Source: [Chlorobium] sp. 445
GTDB taxonomy: Bacteria > Bacteroidota > Chlorobiia > Chlorobiales > Thermochlorobacteraceae
Reading direction: 5' to 3'
NCBI GenBank assembly: GCA_002763895.1
Contig: NSLH01000006.1
Span: 1 to 64,000, forward strand
DNA length: 64,000 nucleotides
The notes beneath the pieces are model-generated. The model was not told the DNA's origin. It saw nothing but the letters and a program-made list of their open reading frames with translations, and did not search any database. Below are positions 38,152 to 47,662 of this stretch, piece after piece (within the stretch, counting starts at the first letter, position 1; each line of letters starts with the position of its first letter). The position numbers were made by a program, and so were the translations under genes.

Positions 38152-38928
38152 TCATGTCGATGTGCTTGCAGGCAGGAGCAGTTCTATGGCATTTCCCACA
38201 CCTTCATCATTAAGATTGTCATGCACTTGCCACTTGCCCCCAATTTTTTCGAGAATCTCTGAGACAAGGAACAGACTGTAATAGAGTATCTCGTCTTCGA
38301 CTTGCGCAGTTGCAAAAGGCTGACCAAGTTTATCAAGATTTATCTGCGCAAGACTTAGTCCTGAATCTTTGACAAGCATCGATATCCCCTCTGAACTAGA
38401 CCATGCTTTTAGACACAGATATTTTTGAAAAGGTTTTTCTGGGAAAAGTCTTTCTCGCACTTCAATAGCTTTGCGTGCATTGAGAAAGAGATTGAGCAGA
38501 ATATATTCCAGCTCAATTATATCGATTGTGACTAGTGGCAAATTCTCTTCTTGGTTGTATGTCCAACGAATTGCACGTGCACGAAATTGCTCACCAATCA
38601 GCCCCATCACGTTTTCCACTGCGCTTTTGAGATTTGTCTGCAAGGTCTTTTCTCGTTCGTAAGCAAAAGTGCGCAAATGTTCAGTGATTTTCTGAAACCG
38701 TGCAATATCGCTCTCAATATCATCACCGATTTGGTGCAGCATCTCTGCAGTTACTTCGCCCGACTTTTCTGCTAGCATTTTTAGGTAGCCTGCATCAATG
38801 CTCATCGCAGTCAGAGGCTGATTAAGTTCATGCAGCACACTGCCGATTAGTTCGCCTAACAGTGTAAGTTTTGTCACCTTTAGCAGATGATTCAGCTGAG
38901 AGTCGCTTTTTGCGTGGGATATTGCCAT
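38152..38928 (-). CDS. Soluble histidine kinase with degenerate ATP-lid motif
   Basis: 258 aa, no sensor or membrane segment. The H-box is VLHELNQPLTAMS, with the phospho-acceptor His near residue 33; the N-box is LLNLFLNARKAI. The G1 box is weak (VKDSGLSLA) and the usual GxGLGL G2 box is replaced by VEDEILYYSLFLVSEIL. The N-box suggests ATP binding; the altered lid suggests weak kinase activity, phosphatase activity, or an adaptor role. Its input must come from another protein. Upstream of, and probably co-transcribed with, the response regulator. Confidence 0.88.
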   Translation of the reverse strand: MAISHAKSDSQLNHLLKVTKLTLLGELIGSVLHELNQPLTAMSIDAGYLKMLAEKSGEVTAEMLHQIGDDIESDIARFQKITEHLRTFAYEREKTLQTNLKSAVENVMGLIGEQFRARAIRWTYNQEENLPLVTIDIIELEYILLNLFLNARKAIEVRERLFPEKPFQKYLCLKAWSSSEGISMLVKDSGLSLAQINLDKLGQPFATAQVEDEILYYSLFLVSEILEKIGGKWQVHDNLNDEGVGNAIELLLPASTST

Positions 38929-38991
38929 TTGTAGTTAGGAGTTATGGGTTTCTTAAGTTTTCTCGCCCCGATTGATGAGTTGCGCTGTGCG

Positions 38992-40263
38992 CTATCGCCA
39001 AAGCAGTGATGAGTCTCCGTAACTTAGGAAACGATAGCCGTTCTGCAAAGCCTCGTTGTAGACTTTTTTCCAGAGCTCTCCACCTAAGAATGCCGCCACC
39101 AGTAAAATCAGTGTGCTGCGTGGCTGATGAAAGTTGGTAATTAAGCCATCACACATCATGTAGCGATAGCCGGGCACAATTATCAATTGCGTCTTGCCAG
39201 AGAGCCCATCAAGCGAGTGTTTTTGTAGACACTCCAATACCGCCTCCAAACCCTGAACCGTTGCTGGCAACGTGCTTAGTTGCGATGCTAAAGTATAAGC
39301 CTCCCACTGCTCCACATTCATTATGCTTTTGTGCAGCACTTTATTGTCTTTGAGCAGCAACTTCACACCGAACCAGTAAAGCGATTCCAAAACGCGCATT
39401 GAGGTTGTACCCACAGCAACTACGGGCTTTCCTTTCTCGATATGATTATGCAGCGTCAGTAAGGTTTGCTTTGGGACGCTAATTTGCTCTGCGTGCATTA
39501 CATGATGCTGCACATTACTTTGTTGAACAGGCTTAAATGTGCCCATGCCAACATGTAGCGTCAGCTCTGCTGAACTCACGCCCTTTTGTCGCAAGCGTTC
39601 AAGTACCGCTGGCGTAAAGTGCAGTCCTGCTGTCGGTGCAGCCACCGATCCTTCACTTTTTGCATAAACCGTTTGATAGCGCAGCTTGTCGCTCCGAGTT
39701 GGCTCACGCTTCAGATATGGCGGTAGTGGTGCTTTCCCAACAGCCTCTAAGACTTCCAAGAAGGGGAGTTCTTTTGGCTGCCATTCAAAGCACAGCGTAG
39801 ATTCCATTCCCTTCTCGACTAACGTGGCTTTGAGCAAAAGTGGCTTTGCTTGATGCATCACACTTGTGCTTAGCGTCATCAACGCTTTGAGATTCCTGCC
39901 ATGCAATAAGCATTTCCACTTTACAGCTCCTTTTGCCAGCAGTGCCAGAGCAATGTCAGAATTTGGCTCACTTGGCTCTACACATAGCACTTCTACCTTA
40001 CCGCCGCTCTGTTTTTTTAGCGCTAATCGTGCCGCAATCACTTTGGAATTGTTGAAGACAAGTAATGTTTCAGCAGGCAGCAGGTCGGGCAAATCAGAAA
40101 AATGATGATGCGATATTTCACCTGTTTTTGCTTGCACCATCAACAATTTACTTTGGTCACGTTCAGGCAGCGGCGCTGTTGCAATTTGCTCTTCTGGCAG
40201 GTCATAGATATAGTCGTCAATGTGTATTTCGGGGATTATGTTGCCGATTTGATGTTGGCTCAT
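38992..40263 (-). CDS. queA: S-adenosylmethionine:tRNA ribosyltransferase-isomerase
   Basis: 423 aa from ATG 40263. It transfers the ribosyl moiety of SAM to preQ1 in tRNA, making epoxyqueuosine. Conserved opening DDYIYDLPEEQIA, then LLVFNNSKVIAARL, SVAAPTAGLHFTP, LHVGMGTFKPV and the end FLSYGDSSLL. A TTG-started extension of 42 codons is open upstream but outside the family. The next enzyme of the pathway, queG, is in this window about 12 kb away. Region 360-400 has a short insertion relative to most family members. Confidence 0.95.
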   Translation of the reverse strand: MSQHQIGNIIPEIHIDDYIYDLPEEQIATAPLPERDQSKLLMVQAKTGEISHHHFSDLPDLLPAETLLVFNNSKVIAARLALKKQSGGKVEVLCVEPSEPNSDIALALLAKGAVKWKCLLHGRNLKALMTLSTSVMHQAKPLLLKATLVEKGMESTLCFEWQPKELPFLEVLEAVGKAPLPPYLKREPTRSDKLRYQTVYAKSEGSVAAPTAGLHFTPAVLERLRQKGVSSAELTLHVGMGTFKPVQQSNVQHHVMHAEQISVPKQTLLTLHNHIEKGKPVVAVGTTSMRVLESLYWFGVKLLLKDNKVLHKSIMNVEQWEAYTLASQLSTLPATVQGLEAVLECLQKHSLDGLSGKTQLIIVPGYRYMMCDGLITNFHQPRSTLILLVAAFLGGELWKKVYNEALQNGYRFLSYGDSSLLWR

Positions 40264-40419
40264 TTCTCTGAATGTTGAATTTGCTTCGGCGTTAGCTTCA
40301 CCTAACTCTTTTTCAAAAGCCGTATATTTGCTGCTGTCTGTCAGTGCATTTTTGAGCACAACAAGCTCGTTTTCTTGCGCTGCATTCAATTTTTTGCGAA
40401 TAAAACTAACGCATTATCT

Positions 40420-41850
40420 ATGTCTAAACAAGCCATTAACAAGCCCTCTCACCATTACGATTTTGATGTTGCAATTATCGGTTCAGGACCTGGCGGATAT
40501 GAAACTGCCATCCGAGCCTCACAACTTGGCTATAAAACCTGCGTGATTGAAAAAGAGCCTACGCTCGGTGGAGTCTGTCTGAATTGGGGCTGCATCCCGA
40601 CAAAATCACTCCTCAAAAATGCAGAACTTCTCAATACGCTCAAACATGCCAGCACTTTCGGTATTAAGTTTGAGAATATGTCCATTGACTTTGCGCAAAT
40701 CATTAAACGCAGCCGTGATGTCGCTGCGCAAATGGCAAAGGGCGTGGAATACCTTATGAAAAAAAATAAAATCACGGTTAAAAAAGGATTCGGCAAGTTG
40801 CTTTCTGCACATGAAATTGAAATCAAAGCTGACGATGGCTCAACCGAAAAAATTAGTTCGCTTTACACGATTCTTGCTACGGGCACAAAGGCGCGCTCTA
40901 TCCCCACCGTCCCTGTCGATCGCAAGCGCATCATTACAAGTTATGAAGCCATGATTCTACCAGAAAAGCCAGAGACACTTACCATTATTGGCGCAGGCGC
41001 TATCGGTGTAGAATTTGCTTATTTCTACAATGCTGTCGGCACACAGGTTACACTCATTGAAGCCCTGCCGCAAATTTTGCCCAACGAAGATGAAGAAATT
41101 GCCACACTCCTTACACGCGACTTCAAAAAGCAAGGCATTACCATCATGACCAGCGCAAAAGTTGAATCGGCATGCGTCGAAGGCGAAAAAGTCAAAACCA
41201 TCGTTACGGATAGCAATGGCAAACAAAAAGAACTGCTTTCTGATTACTGCCTTGTCGCTATCGGTCTAACAGGCAATATCGAAAATCTCGGCTTGGAAGA
41301 AGTTGGCGTCAAAACCGAGCGTGGCTTTATTAAAGTCGATGAATTTGGTCGCACTAATGTAGAAGGGGTTTATGCCATTGGTGATGTAGCAGGCGGTATG
41401 CTGCTGGCACACAAAGCCTCTGCTGAAGGCATTCGCTGTGTTGAGAAAATCGCCGGTCTTGATGTTCAACCGCTCGACCCGATGGAAATCCCAGTTTGCA
41501 CCTATTGCCAACCTTCTGTGGCTCACATTGGTCTGACAGAAAAGCAAGCCAAAGAACAGGGCTATGAGGTCAAAATCGGACGCTTTCCTTTCAAAGCCTC
41601 TGGCAAAGCCACAGCCGCCGGGCATACCGAGGGCATGGTCAAACTCATTTTTGATGCTAAATATGGTGACCTTTTAGGCGCCCATATCATTGGTTACGAA
41701 GCCACGGAGATGATTGCCTCGCTTGGCATTGCACGCAAACTTGAAGCCACAGCGGATTGGATTCACCATACCGTTCATGCACACCCGACTTTTTCTGAAG
41801 CCATCAAGGAAGCTGCGGCTGACGCTTATGGTGAAGCAATTAACATTTAG
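40420..41850 (+). CDS. lpdA: Dihydrolipoyl dehydrogenase
   Basis: 476 aa flavoprotein, the E3 of 2-oxoacid dehydrogenase and glycine cleavage complexes. FAD motif IIGSGPGGYETA; redox disulfide GGVCLNWGCIPTKS; NAD motif IIGAGAIGVEFA; second FAD motif VYAIGDVAGG; the catalytic His-Glu dyad in HAHPTFSEAIKEAA. Start at ATG 40420; the open frame upstream overlaps the queA extension and is not family-like. No E1/E2 genes adjacent. Confidence 0.96.
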   Translation: MSKQAINKPSHHYDFDVAIIGSGPGGYETAIRASQLGYKTCVIEKEPTLGGVCLNWGCIPTKSLLKNAELLNTLKHASTFGIKFENMSIDFAQIIKRSRDVAAQMAKGVEYLMKKNKITVKKGFGKLLSAHEIEIKADDGSTEKISSLYTILATGTKARSIPTVPVDRKRIITSYEAMILPEKPETLTIIGAGAIGVEFAYFYNAVGTQVTLIEALPQILPNEDEEIATLLTRDFKKQGITIMTSAKVESACVEGEKVKTIVTDSNGKQKELLSDYCLVAIGLTGNIENLGLEEVGVKTERGFIKVDEFGRTNVEGVYAIGDVAGGMLLAHKASAEGIRCVEKIAGLDVQPLDPMEIPVCTYCQPSVAHIGLTEKQAKEQGYEVKIGRFPFKASGKATAAGHTEGMVKLIFDAKYGDLLGAHIIGYEATEMIASLGIARKLEATADWIHHTVHAHPTFSEAIKEAAADAYGEAINI

Positions 41851-41933
41851 TTTCTAGTTTCGCTCGAATAATTCACTATATTCCAACGTCGAAAAACAAA
41901 CAAAAACCAAACCAAAAAAGGAGGCGAGCTCCT

Positions 41934-42518
41934 GTGGGTATTGCATCTCTCATCCTCGGTATTATTGCCATTCTCATTGCATGGATTCCTTGTGTAGGCT
42001 GGTTTGCACTGCTGCCTGCACTTGTTGGCCTTATCTTAGGCATTGTTGAAATCGTTCAGAAAAATAATGCTAAGGCTGCCGGCGATGCCGCCGCTTCACC
42101 TGTCATGGGTTTTGTCGGCACAGGTCTTAACGCCCTTTCTGTTGTTGTGGTTGTTGTGATAACGGTCCTACTTGGCAGGGGCCTTGAACAAGCCGCAAAA
42201 GAAGCCGGTTACAGCAGTGCCAGTGAAATGTTCAAAGACATTCAGAAAGGCATCGATACGCTGCAAACGGCGCGCACGGCGCTCGCACCTGAAAAAATCA
42301 CGAAAGCAAATTTCGATCGCATTCAAACTGGTATGACACTCGCTGAAGTGGAAGCGATTATAGGCAAAACTTCAATGTCGGAAGAACTTGTCAAGGAAGG
42401 CATGGAATCCACGATGCCGGCTTATACTTTGCTCTGGAAAGCCGATGGCTTCAAACTCATCACGATTGGCTTTGTAAATGGCAAGGTATCGGATAAACAA
42501 CAGTTAGGCTTGGATTAG
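41934..42518 (+). CDS. DUF4190-like membrane domain with BamE/SmpA-like C-terminal domain
   Basis: 194 aa starting with GTG at 41934, supported by AAGGAGG nine bases upstream. Residues 1-35 and 55-85 form two membrane helices of the DUF4190 style (ASLILGIIAILIAW). Residues about 120-192 match small BamE/SmpA-like repeats: ITKANFDRIQTGMTLAEVEAIIG ... FVNGKVSDKQQLGL, the first part here as FDRIQTGMTLAEVEAIIG. Probably an inner-membrane protein with an extracytoplasmic C-terminus. Function unknown. Confidence 0.75.
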   Translation: MGIASLILGIIAILIAWIPCVGWFALLPALVGLILGIVEIVQKNNAKAAGDAAASPVMGFVGTGLNALSVVVVVVITVLLGRGLEQAAKEAGYSSASEMFKDIQKGIDTLQTARTALAPEKITKANFDRIQTGMTLAEVEAIIGKTSMSEELVKEGMESTMPAYTLLWKADGFKLITIGFVNGKVSDKQQLGLD

Positions 42519-42611
42519 CAACTTCATGCACTTCGTTCCAACCATCTTAGTGCAGGCACTAAACCAGCTCTATGCGTTTTTTACTTGTGAGCCACACTTA
42601 GAAGATGTCGT

Positions 42612-43064
42612 ATGACCATGAACCGCCTCGCTTTGGATTCATCTCGTTCAATGCCCCACACGATGCGTGAAGCGTATCGCATCGCAAATTGGGTTTTGCT
42701 TTCGCTCAGCCTCTATGCGCTTTGCTTCCCGCGGCTTTCTCCGCAACTTGCAAAGTTTTTTCCTGCTGCGATTTCTACCTGCTGGTATCACGCGCGAACT
42801 GGCAAGCCCTGCCCATTTTGCGGCATGACGCGTGACATCGGACGCTTTACAGTCGGCGACTTTGTTCAAGCTAGGCAACTCAATGCGCTAAGTTTGCCCT
42901 TCTTTTTTCTTTTCATCTTTGAACTTCTCTGGCGTGCTTTGCTGCTCTTTTCTGCGCTTAGACACCTACCTATCCTGCGCTTAATAGGCATAGATATCGG
43001 CATGCATGCCCTTTTTGTGCTTACTACACTTTTTCTTAGCTTTCAGGACTTGCTTACAATCTAA
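42612..43064 (+). CDS. DUF2752 membrane protein
   Basis: 150 aa. Three hydrophobic segments and the family signature CPFCGMTRD near residue 72, preceded by CWYHARTGKP. DUF2752 proteins are small inner-membrane proteins of unknown function whose Cys pair suggests a redox or metal site. It precedes the SPFH gene by 25 bp on the same strand, which suggests co-transcription. A second ATG two codons in is an alternative start. Confidence 0.85.
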   Translation: MTMNRLALDSSRSMPHTMREAYRIANWVLLSLSLYALCFPRLSPQLAKFFPAAISTCWYHARTGKPCPFCGMTRDIGRFTVGDFVQARQLNALSLPFFFLFIFELLWRALLLFSALRHLPILRLIGIDIGMHALFVLTTLFLSFQDLLTI

Positions 43065-43089
43065 TCTACATCTACAAGGAGTAGTAACT

Positions 43090-44049
43090 ATGAACATCTA
43101 CCTCATTCTCGCCCTTCTTTTCATCGGTTTTATTTTGCTCCAATGCTTTGTAACGGTTAAACAAGGCACGGTTGCCGTCGTTACCCAGTTTGGGCAATAC
43201 AAGCGCGTGATGCGCCCTGGTCTAAATTTCAAACTCCCTCTGCTTGAAAAGATTGAAAGACGTATCTCGATTCAGAATCGCTCGGTAGAGTTAGAATTTC
43301 AAGCAATTACCGAAGACCAAGCCAACGTGAATTTTAAATCGTTGCTTGTCTATTCTGTGCTTGATCAGCAAGAAGAAACCATTAAAAATGTTGCCTTCAA
43401 GTTTGTCAATGAACAGAATTTTATGCAGGCACTGGTGCGCACAGTGGAAGGCTCGGTACGCGGTTTTGTTGCAAAGAAGCGTCAAGCTGAGATTCTAGGT
43501 TTGCGCTCGGAAATTGTACTCTATGTCAAAGAGCAAATTGATCCGACGCTGGAATCGTGGGGCTATCACTTGATTGATCTGCAAATCAACGACATCACAT
43601 TTGACGAAGCCATTATGCGCTCTATGTCGCAAGTTGTGGCTTCTAAGAATCTTAAAGCCGCTGCAGAGAACGAAGGTCAAGCCTTGCTCATTACAAAAAC
43701 GAAGCAAGCCGAAGCCGAAGGCAATGCAATTAAAATTGCAGCTGAGGCTGAGCGACAAGCCGCACAATTGCGCGGACAAGGTATTGCGCTCTTTCGTGAA
43801 GAAGTTGCACGTGGTATGAGAAATGCCGCAAAAGAAATGGAAGCCGCAAATCTCGATGCCTCTTTTATTCTCTTCTCAATGTGGACAGAAGCTGTTAAGA
43901 ATTTCGCTGAAAATGGTAAAGGCAATGTGATTTTCCTTGATGGTTCTGTCGAGGGCATGTCTCGCACTCTGCAGCAACTCATGGCGCTCAACAGTGGTGT
44001 TTTTGACCTTGATAAGAATGGTAAGCCACCTATTGTGCCAAAATCTTAA
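43090..44049 (+). CDS. SPFH/band-7 (stomatin-like) membrane protein
   Basis: 319 aa from ATG 43090, with AAGGAG upstream. An N-terminal membrane helix (ILALLFIGFILLQCF) precedes the SPFH domain (VKQGTVAVVTQFGQYKRV ... RPGLNFKLPL). A long Ala/Glu-rich coiled coil (about 190-260) follows: AEAEGNAIKIAAEAERQAAQ. Proteins of this type form large ring-shaped membrane assemblies that organise lipids and proteases. No NfeD partner is adjacent. No defect visible. Confidence 0.92.
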   Translation: MNIYLILALLFIGFILLQCFVTVKQGTVAVVTQFGQYKRVMRPGLNFKLPLLEKIERRISIQNRSVELEFQAITEDQANVNFKSLLVYSVLDQQEETIKNVAFKFVNEQNFMQALVRTVEGSVRGFVAKKRQAEILGLRSEIVLYVKEQIDPTLESWGYHLIDLQINDITFDEAIMRSMSQVVASKNLKAAAENEGQALLITKTKQAEAEGNAIKIAAEAERQAAQLRGQGIALFREEVARGMRNAAKEMEAANLDASFILFSMWTEAVKNFAENGKGNVIFLDGSVEGMSRTLQQLMALNSGVFDLDKNGKPPIVPKS

Positions 44050-44274
44050 GCCTTGCGACGCTTTCAGACTTGCTTTTGTTAGCGCAATGCATGTGCCACA
44101 AATGGCGTATTGTTTGCAACATCAATGGCATGCAAGCGGTCTGTCGCTTACCTTTGAATAAGTGCAAACTTCTGCGCATAAATAGCTCTTGTCGTCACCG
44201 ACGCACACGCAATTTCATCAAAAGGCTGTAAATTCGCCCCCACGATCTCTTGAAATTGCGTCTTCTTTTTGATT

Positions 44275-44688
44275 ATGCCAGCAACCCTTGATACACCGCA
44301 ACAAAAAGCGGCGCGCACACGCCGACGTTTTCGCGCTATCGTGATTATTCTCACCCTGCTTTGTATCGATTTAGTTACCACATCAATTAATACGCTCGTT
44401 ACCAGCCTCGATAAATTCATCAATCCCTATTTACTCACGGCACTTGGCATGATGATTGTCGTGGTGCTTTTCTACCCCGCTTTTGAGTTTCTCAGCCGCT
44501 GGTCGAACACACTTGTAGAAAAATCTATTGATGTCAGTGCAAATATGGTGGGTCGCAAAAATGCCTTGATTGTCGTGGTGATTGTTTTGCTCTTTGTACT
44601 TTATGTTGGATTTTTATTTTTGTGGTTCAATAAGTCTTTATTCAGCGATTTAGTTCGCGCAGTCCAAAAGTCTCACTTCATCCGATAA
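44275..44688 (+). CDS. Three-helix membrane protein of unknown function
   Basis: 137 aa from ATG 44275 (a TTG two codons earlier also possible). A basic N-terminus (ARTRRRFRA) is followed by three membrane helices at about 20-43, 53-75 and 98-122. No conserved catalytic motif and no family recognised. It ends 12 bp before the isoaspartyl peptidase gene and may be co-transcribed with it. Bases 44050-44274 upstream hold no gene. Confidence 0.65.
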   Translation: MPATLDTPQQKAARTRRRFRAIVIILTLLCIDLVTTSINTLVTSLDKFINPYLLTALGMMIVVVLFYPAFEFLSRWSNTLVEKSIDVSANMVGRKNALIVVVIVLLFVLYVGFLFLWFNKSLFSDLVRAVQKSHFIR

Positions 44689-44700
44689 ACGCACTTTGAC

Positions 44701-45699
44701 ATGTTCTCTCGTGTTTTGTCTTTTCTTTTCGCTCTCATCATGATGGTCTCTAGCGTTGAAGCGCAGCCGACATCAAACAAAATTGCTTTTGCCATTCACG
44801 GTGGCGCAGGTGTCATACGCAAACAAGATATGCCGCCCGAAAAAGAAAAAGCCTATCAGGAAAAACTCACTGAAGCCTTACTTGCTGGCTATACAATTCT
44901 TCAATCTGGTGGCACTGCTTTAGATGCTGTTGAGACCGCTATTAAAATTTTGGAAGATTCACCTCTTTTCAACGCAGGTAAAGGCGCCGTGCTTAATGCT
45001 GATGGCAAAGCGGAACTTGATGCAGCCATAATGGATGGTAAGACACTTGCAGCTGGCGCTGTTGCTGCTGTGCATCGCATCAAGAACCCAATTTCATTGG
45101 CGCGTGCCGTCATGGAAAAATCACCGCATGTGTTGCTCATTGGCGACGGTGCAGAGATTTTCGCCACATCGCAGGGTTTTGAACTTGTGCCAGAATCTTA
45201 TTTTATCACGCCTGAGCGGCTGAAAGGGCTCGAGCGCGCAAAAGAGCGCGAAAAATCTGCCCAAGAAAAAAAGTCAGACAAAAAAGGCACGGTTGGTGCT
45301 GTAGCACTCGATCGGTTCGGCAATCTTGCTGCGGGTACTTCGACAGGCGGTATGATGAACAAACGCTACGGTCGTGTCGGCGATTCGCCCATCATCGGCG
45401 CGGGGACTTACGCAAACAACGCCACATGCGCTGTCTCTGCCACAGGTTGGGGCGAGTACTTCATCCGTACAGTTGCCGCTTACGATGTCTCGGCACTCAT
45501 GGAATACAAAGGGCTATCTGCCGCTGAAGCAGGCAAACTTGTCATTGAAAAATTAGGCAAACTTGGCGGCGATGGCGGCATGATCATTCTTGACAAAAAC
45601 GGGAACATTGCTCTACCCTTCAATAGCGAAGGTATGTATCGCGCTTATATCAATGAACGAGGGCAAGCGGTTGTTCAAATCTATAAGGATACGCCGTAA
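44701..45699 (+). CDS. Isoaspartyl peptidase/L-asparaginase (Ntn-hydrolase)
   Basis: 332 aa, exported. Signal peptide 1-21 (ending VEAQP). The plant-type asparaginase family cuts beta-aspartyl dipeptides and asparagine after autocleavage. IAFAIHGGAGV opens the fold; the catalytic Thr follows the cleavage site in KKGTVGAVALDRFGN, with GTSTGGMMNKRYGRVGDSP and GAGTYANN completing the active site. About 12 extra residues rich in Lys/Glu precede the cleavage site, a loop removed on maturation. Role: scavenging peptides and Asn in the periplasm. Confidence 0.94.
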   Translation: MFSRVLSFLFALIMMVSSVEAQPTSNKIAFAIHGGAGVIRKQDMPPEKEKAYQEKLTEALLAGYTILQSGGTALDAVETAIKILEDSPLFNAGKGAVLNADGKAELDAAIMDGKTLAAGAVAAVHRIKNPISLARAVMEKSPHVLLIGDGAEIFATSQGFELVPESYFITPERLKGLERAKEREKSAQEKKSDKKGTVGAVALDRFGNLAAGTSTGGMMNKRYGRVGDSPIIGAGTYANNATCAVSATGWGEYFIRTVAAYDVSALMEYKGLSAAEAGKLVIEKLGKLGGDGGMIILDKNGNIALPFNSEGMYRAYINERGQAVVQIYKDTP

Positions 45700-45713
45700 C
45701 GCACTCGTTTGAC

Positions 45714-47492
45714 ATGCCTTGTTTCATGCTCGCCCAGTTGCGCCACACGCTCTTTAGCTTATCTTATCGTTCACGCTGTATCTACCTTGCGCTTTGCCTT
45801 GCCTCATATTTGCTTCTTGCACCGCTCTTGTATGCACAGCAAGATAATATCCCCCTCAACGCCACATTTCACGCCGTTGATATCTATGAATACCTTAAAG
45901 ACATGCGCGTCAAAAAAATCACGTCGTTTTTTCATGACGACAATCTGCCGCTTTCACGCTTGGAAGTTATTCGACTCTTAAAAGAAATTGCCGCTAAAGA
46001 AAATGAACTGAGCGATATCGAGCGCCGACTGCTGGGTCGTTTCCAAATTACATTTGACGAGTCATTTCAAAACGAAACGACGTTTTCCAATTTCATTCAA
46101 TACGATAGACCGTTTAGTGAGCGTGTTGCCGAAGTTTTTTCGGACAAAGAGAAAAATTTTTTTTACTACAAGCGCGATAGCACCAGCGTTTTCACGGAAC
46201 TTTTGCTTGGAGGCTACAATGCGCTGCGCTTTGAGCCGCGCCCAAATGTTTCGGCATTCATCTATGACGCCGCCTTTCGCTTTCGTGTTACGCTCTTTGG
46301 TCAACTCGGTACGATGCTTTCTTTCACACAGGGCATGAACCCTGGTAGCCGCGATCTTGTGCTTGCCTCCCGCCCTGACCTGCGCACCAATTTCAAACTC
46401 ATTGAAGGCAACATTCAGCCTGAAGAATTTCCAAACTATACCCTTAGCGAAGGCTATGTGCGATTTTATACCGAACCGACACAAGACCTTAATCTTGCTT
46501 TTCAAATTGGTCGTGAGCCAATTCGCTATGGCTTCGGCTATGGCAACCGCTTGCTTGTCTCTGGCAATGGTCCCGTGCTGGATTTCCTCAAAATCAATGC
46601 GAACTACGGCATTTTTCACTACTCTATGGTTCATGCCTCGACCGTTGGCAATTTCAGTTTCAACCGTGATGAGCGCTTCACAAAATTTTTTGCTATGCAT
46701 AAACTTAAAGTCAGCGTGCCGAATTGGTTTTCTGCCACATTCGGCGACGTGATGGTCTACTCTGGCAGAGGCTTGGAAATCGCTTACCTTAACCCGATTA
46801 TTTTCTACAAGTTTCTGGAGCAAGATGTGCTGCAAGACCGCGACAACTCACTTATCTTCGTTGATCTCCAAACGCACTTCTTCAAAAATTTCGAACTTCA
46901 GGGCACCTTTATGATGGATGAAGCCCTGTCTTTCCAATTCTTTTCGCCTAATGAGTTTGTTACCGATAAATATGCGTTTCAAGTCGGTGCCTATTGGTAT
47001 GAAGCCTTTTGGATTCAGAATTTGTCTCTTGTCGTCGAGTACACTTACATTCGTCCGTTTTTTTACTCACATGTCAATCCGCGCAATGCTTTCACAGCAA
47101 ATGGGCTCGCTGTCGGGCATCCGATTGGACCGAATGCCGATGAACTTTACTTGCGCTTGTCTTACAACGCACTGGAAAATTTGCGCCTTAATTTTGAGTT
47201 TCGCTCAATCCGACGTGGGGAGAATATCTTTGATGAGCAAGGTGAGCTTGTAAAAAATGTCGGTGGCGATATTGACCTCACACACGGTCCCGACATTCCC
47301 TTACGCCGTGCCGCTCCATTTCTCGATGGCGTGCGCTTCAATGACTTGGTTTTTAGCGCATGGCTACGCTATGAGCCACTCAAAAACTATGTGTTTGAAT
47401 TGCGCTACAGTTACCAAGTTGAGCAGCATGTTATGCTGGGCATCTCTCGTCCATTCAGTTTTGGCTTTTTGCGCTTTACAGCGGAGTATTAA
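45714..47492 (+). CDS. Outer-membrane barrel protein, Wzi/capsule-assembly-like
   Basis: 592 aa. A hydrophobic export signal at about 24-41 (ending LYAQQ) is preceded by an unusually long basic N-terminus, so a later start is possible. A helical region (YEYLKDMRVKKI, LSRLEVIRLLKEI) is followed by many amphipathic strands and the motif GREPIRYGFGYGNRLLVS, typical of Wzi-like barrels where capsule polysaccharide attaches, with YLNPIIFYKF later. It is followed by a sugar-phosphate transferase gene, which supports a surface-polysaccharide role. Family call is moderate. Confidence 0.7.
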   Translation: MPCFMLAQLRHTLFSLSYRSRCIYLALCLASYLLLAPLLYAQQDNIPLNATFHAVDIYEYLKDMRVKKITSFFHDDNLPLSRLEVIRLLKEIAAKENELSDIERRLLGRFQITFDESFQNETTFSNFIQYDRPFSERVAEVFSDKEKNFFYYKRDSTSVFTELLLGGYNALRFEPRPNVSAFIYDAAFRFRVTLFGQLGTMLSFTQGMNPGSRDLVLASRPDLRTNFKLIEGNIQPEEFPNYTLSEGYVRFYTEPTQDLNLAFQIGREPIRYGFGYGNRLLVSGNGPVLDFLKINANYGIFHYSMVHASTVGNFSFNRDERFTKFFAMHKLKVSVPNWFSATFGDVMVYSGRGLEIAYLNPIIFYKFLEQDVLQDRDNSLIFVDLQTHFFKNFELQGTFMMDEALSFQFFSPNEFVTDKYAFQVGAYWYEAFWIQNLSLVVEYTYIRPFFYSHVNPRNAFTANGLAVGHPIGPNADELYLRLSYNALENLRLNFEFRSIRRGENIFDEQGELVKNVGGDIDLTHGPDIPLRRAAPFLDGVRFNDLVFSAWLRYEPLKNYVFELRYSYQVEQHVMLGISRPFSFGFLRFTAEY

Positions 47493-47662
47493 GTTCCTTG
47501 TTTCTGATGTATCTTTGTAATTCAAAACCCGAACGATGCTGCAGTATAGCCAAACAGCGAGAGCTTTAGACCTCAGGCAGTTGTGCTGCGTCTTTTTAGG
47601 TGCGACTTTGCACTACGACTTTATGCCTAAAAAACTTGTGCTGTCGCTCTGATTTATGCTTT

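Noticed and set aside
47600-47662. Extended N-terminus for the sugar-phosphate transferase
   Set aside because: The extra 21 residues are Cys-rich and unlike the family; the first membrane helix follows ATG 47663 properly.
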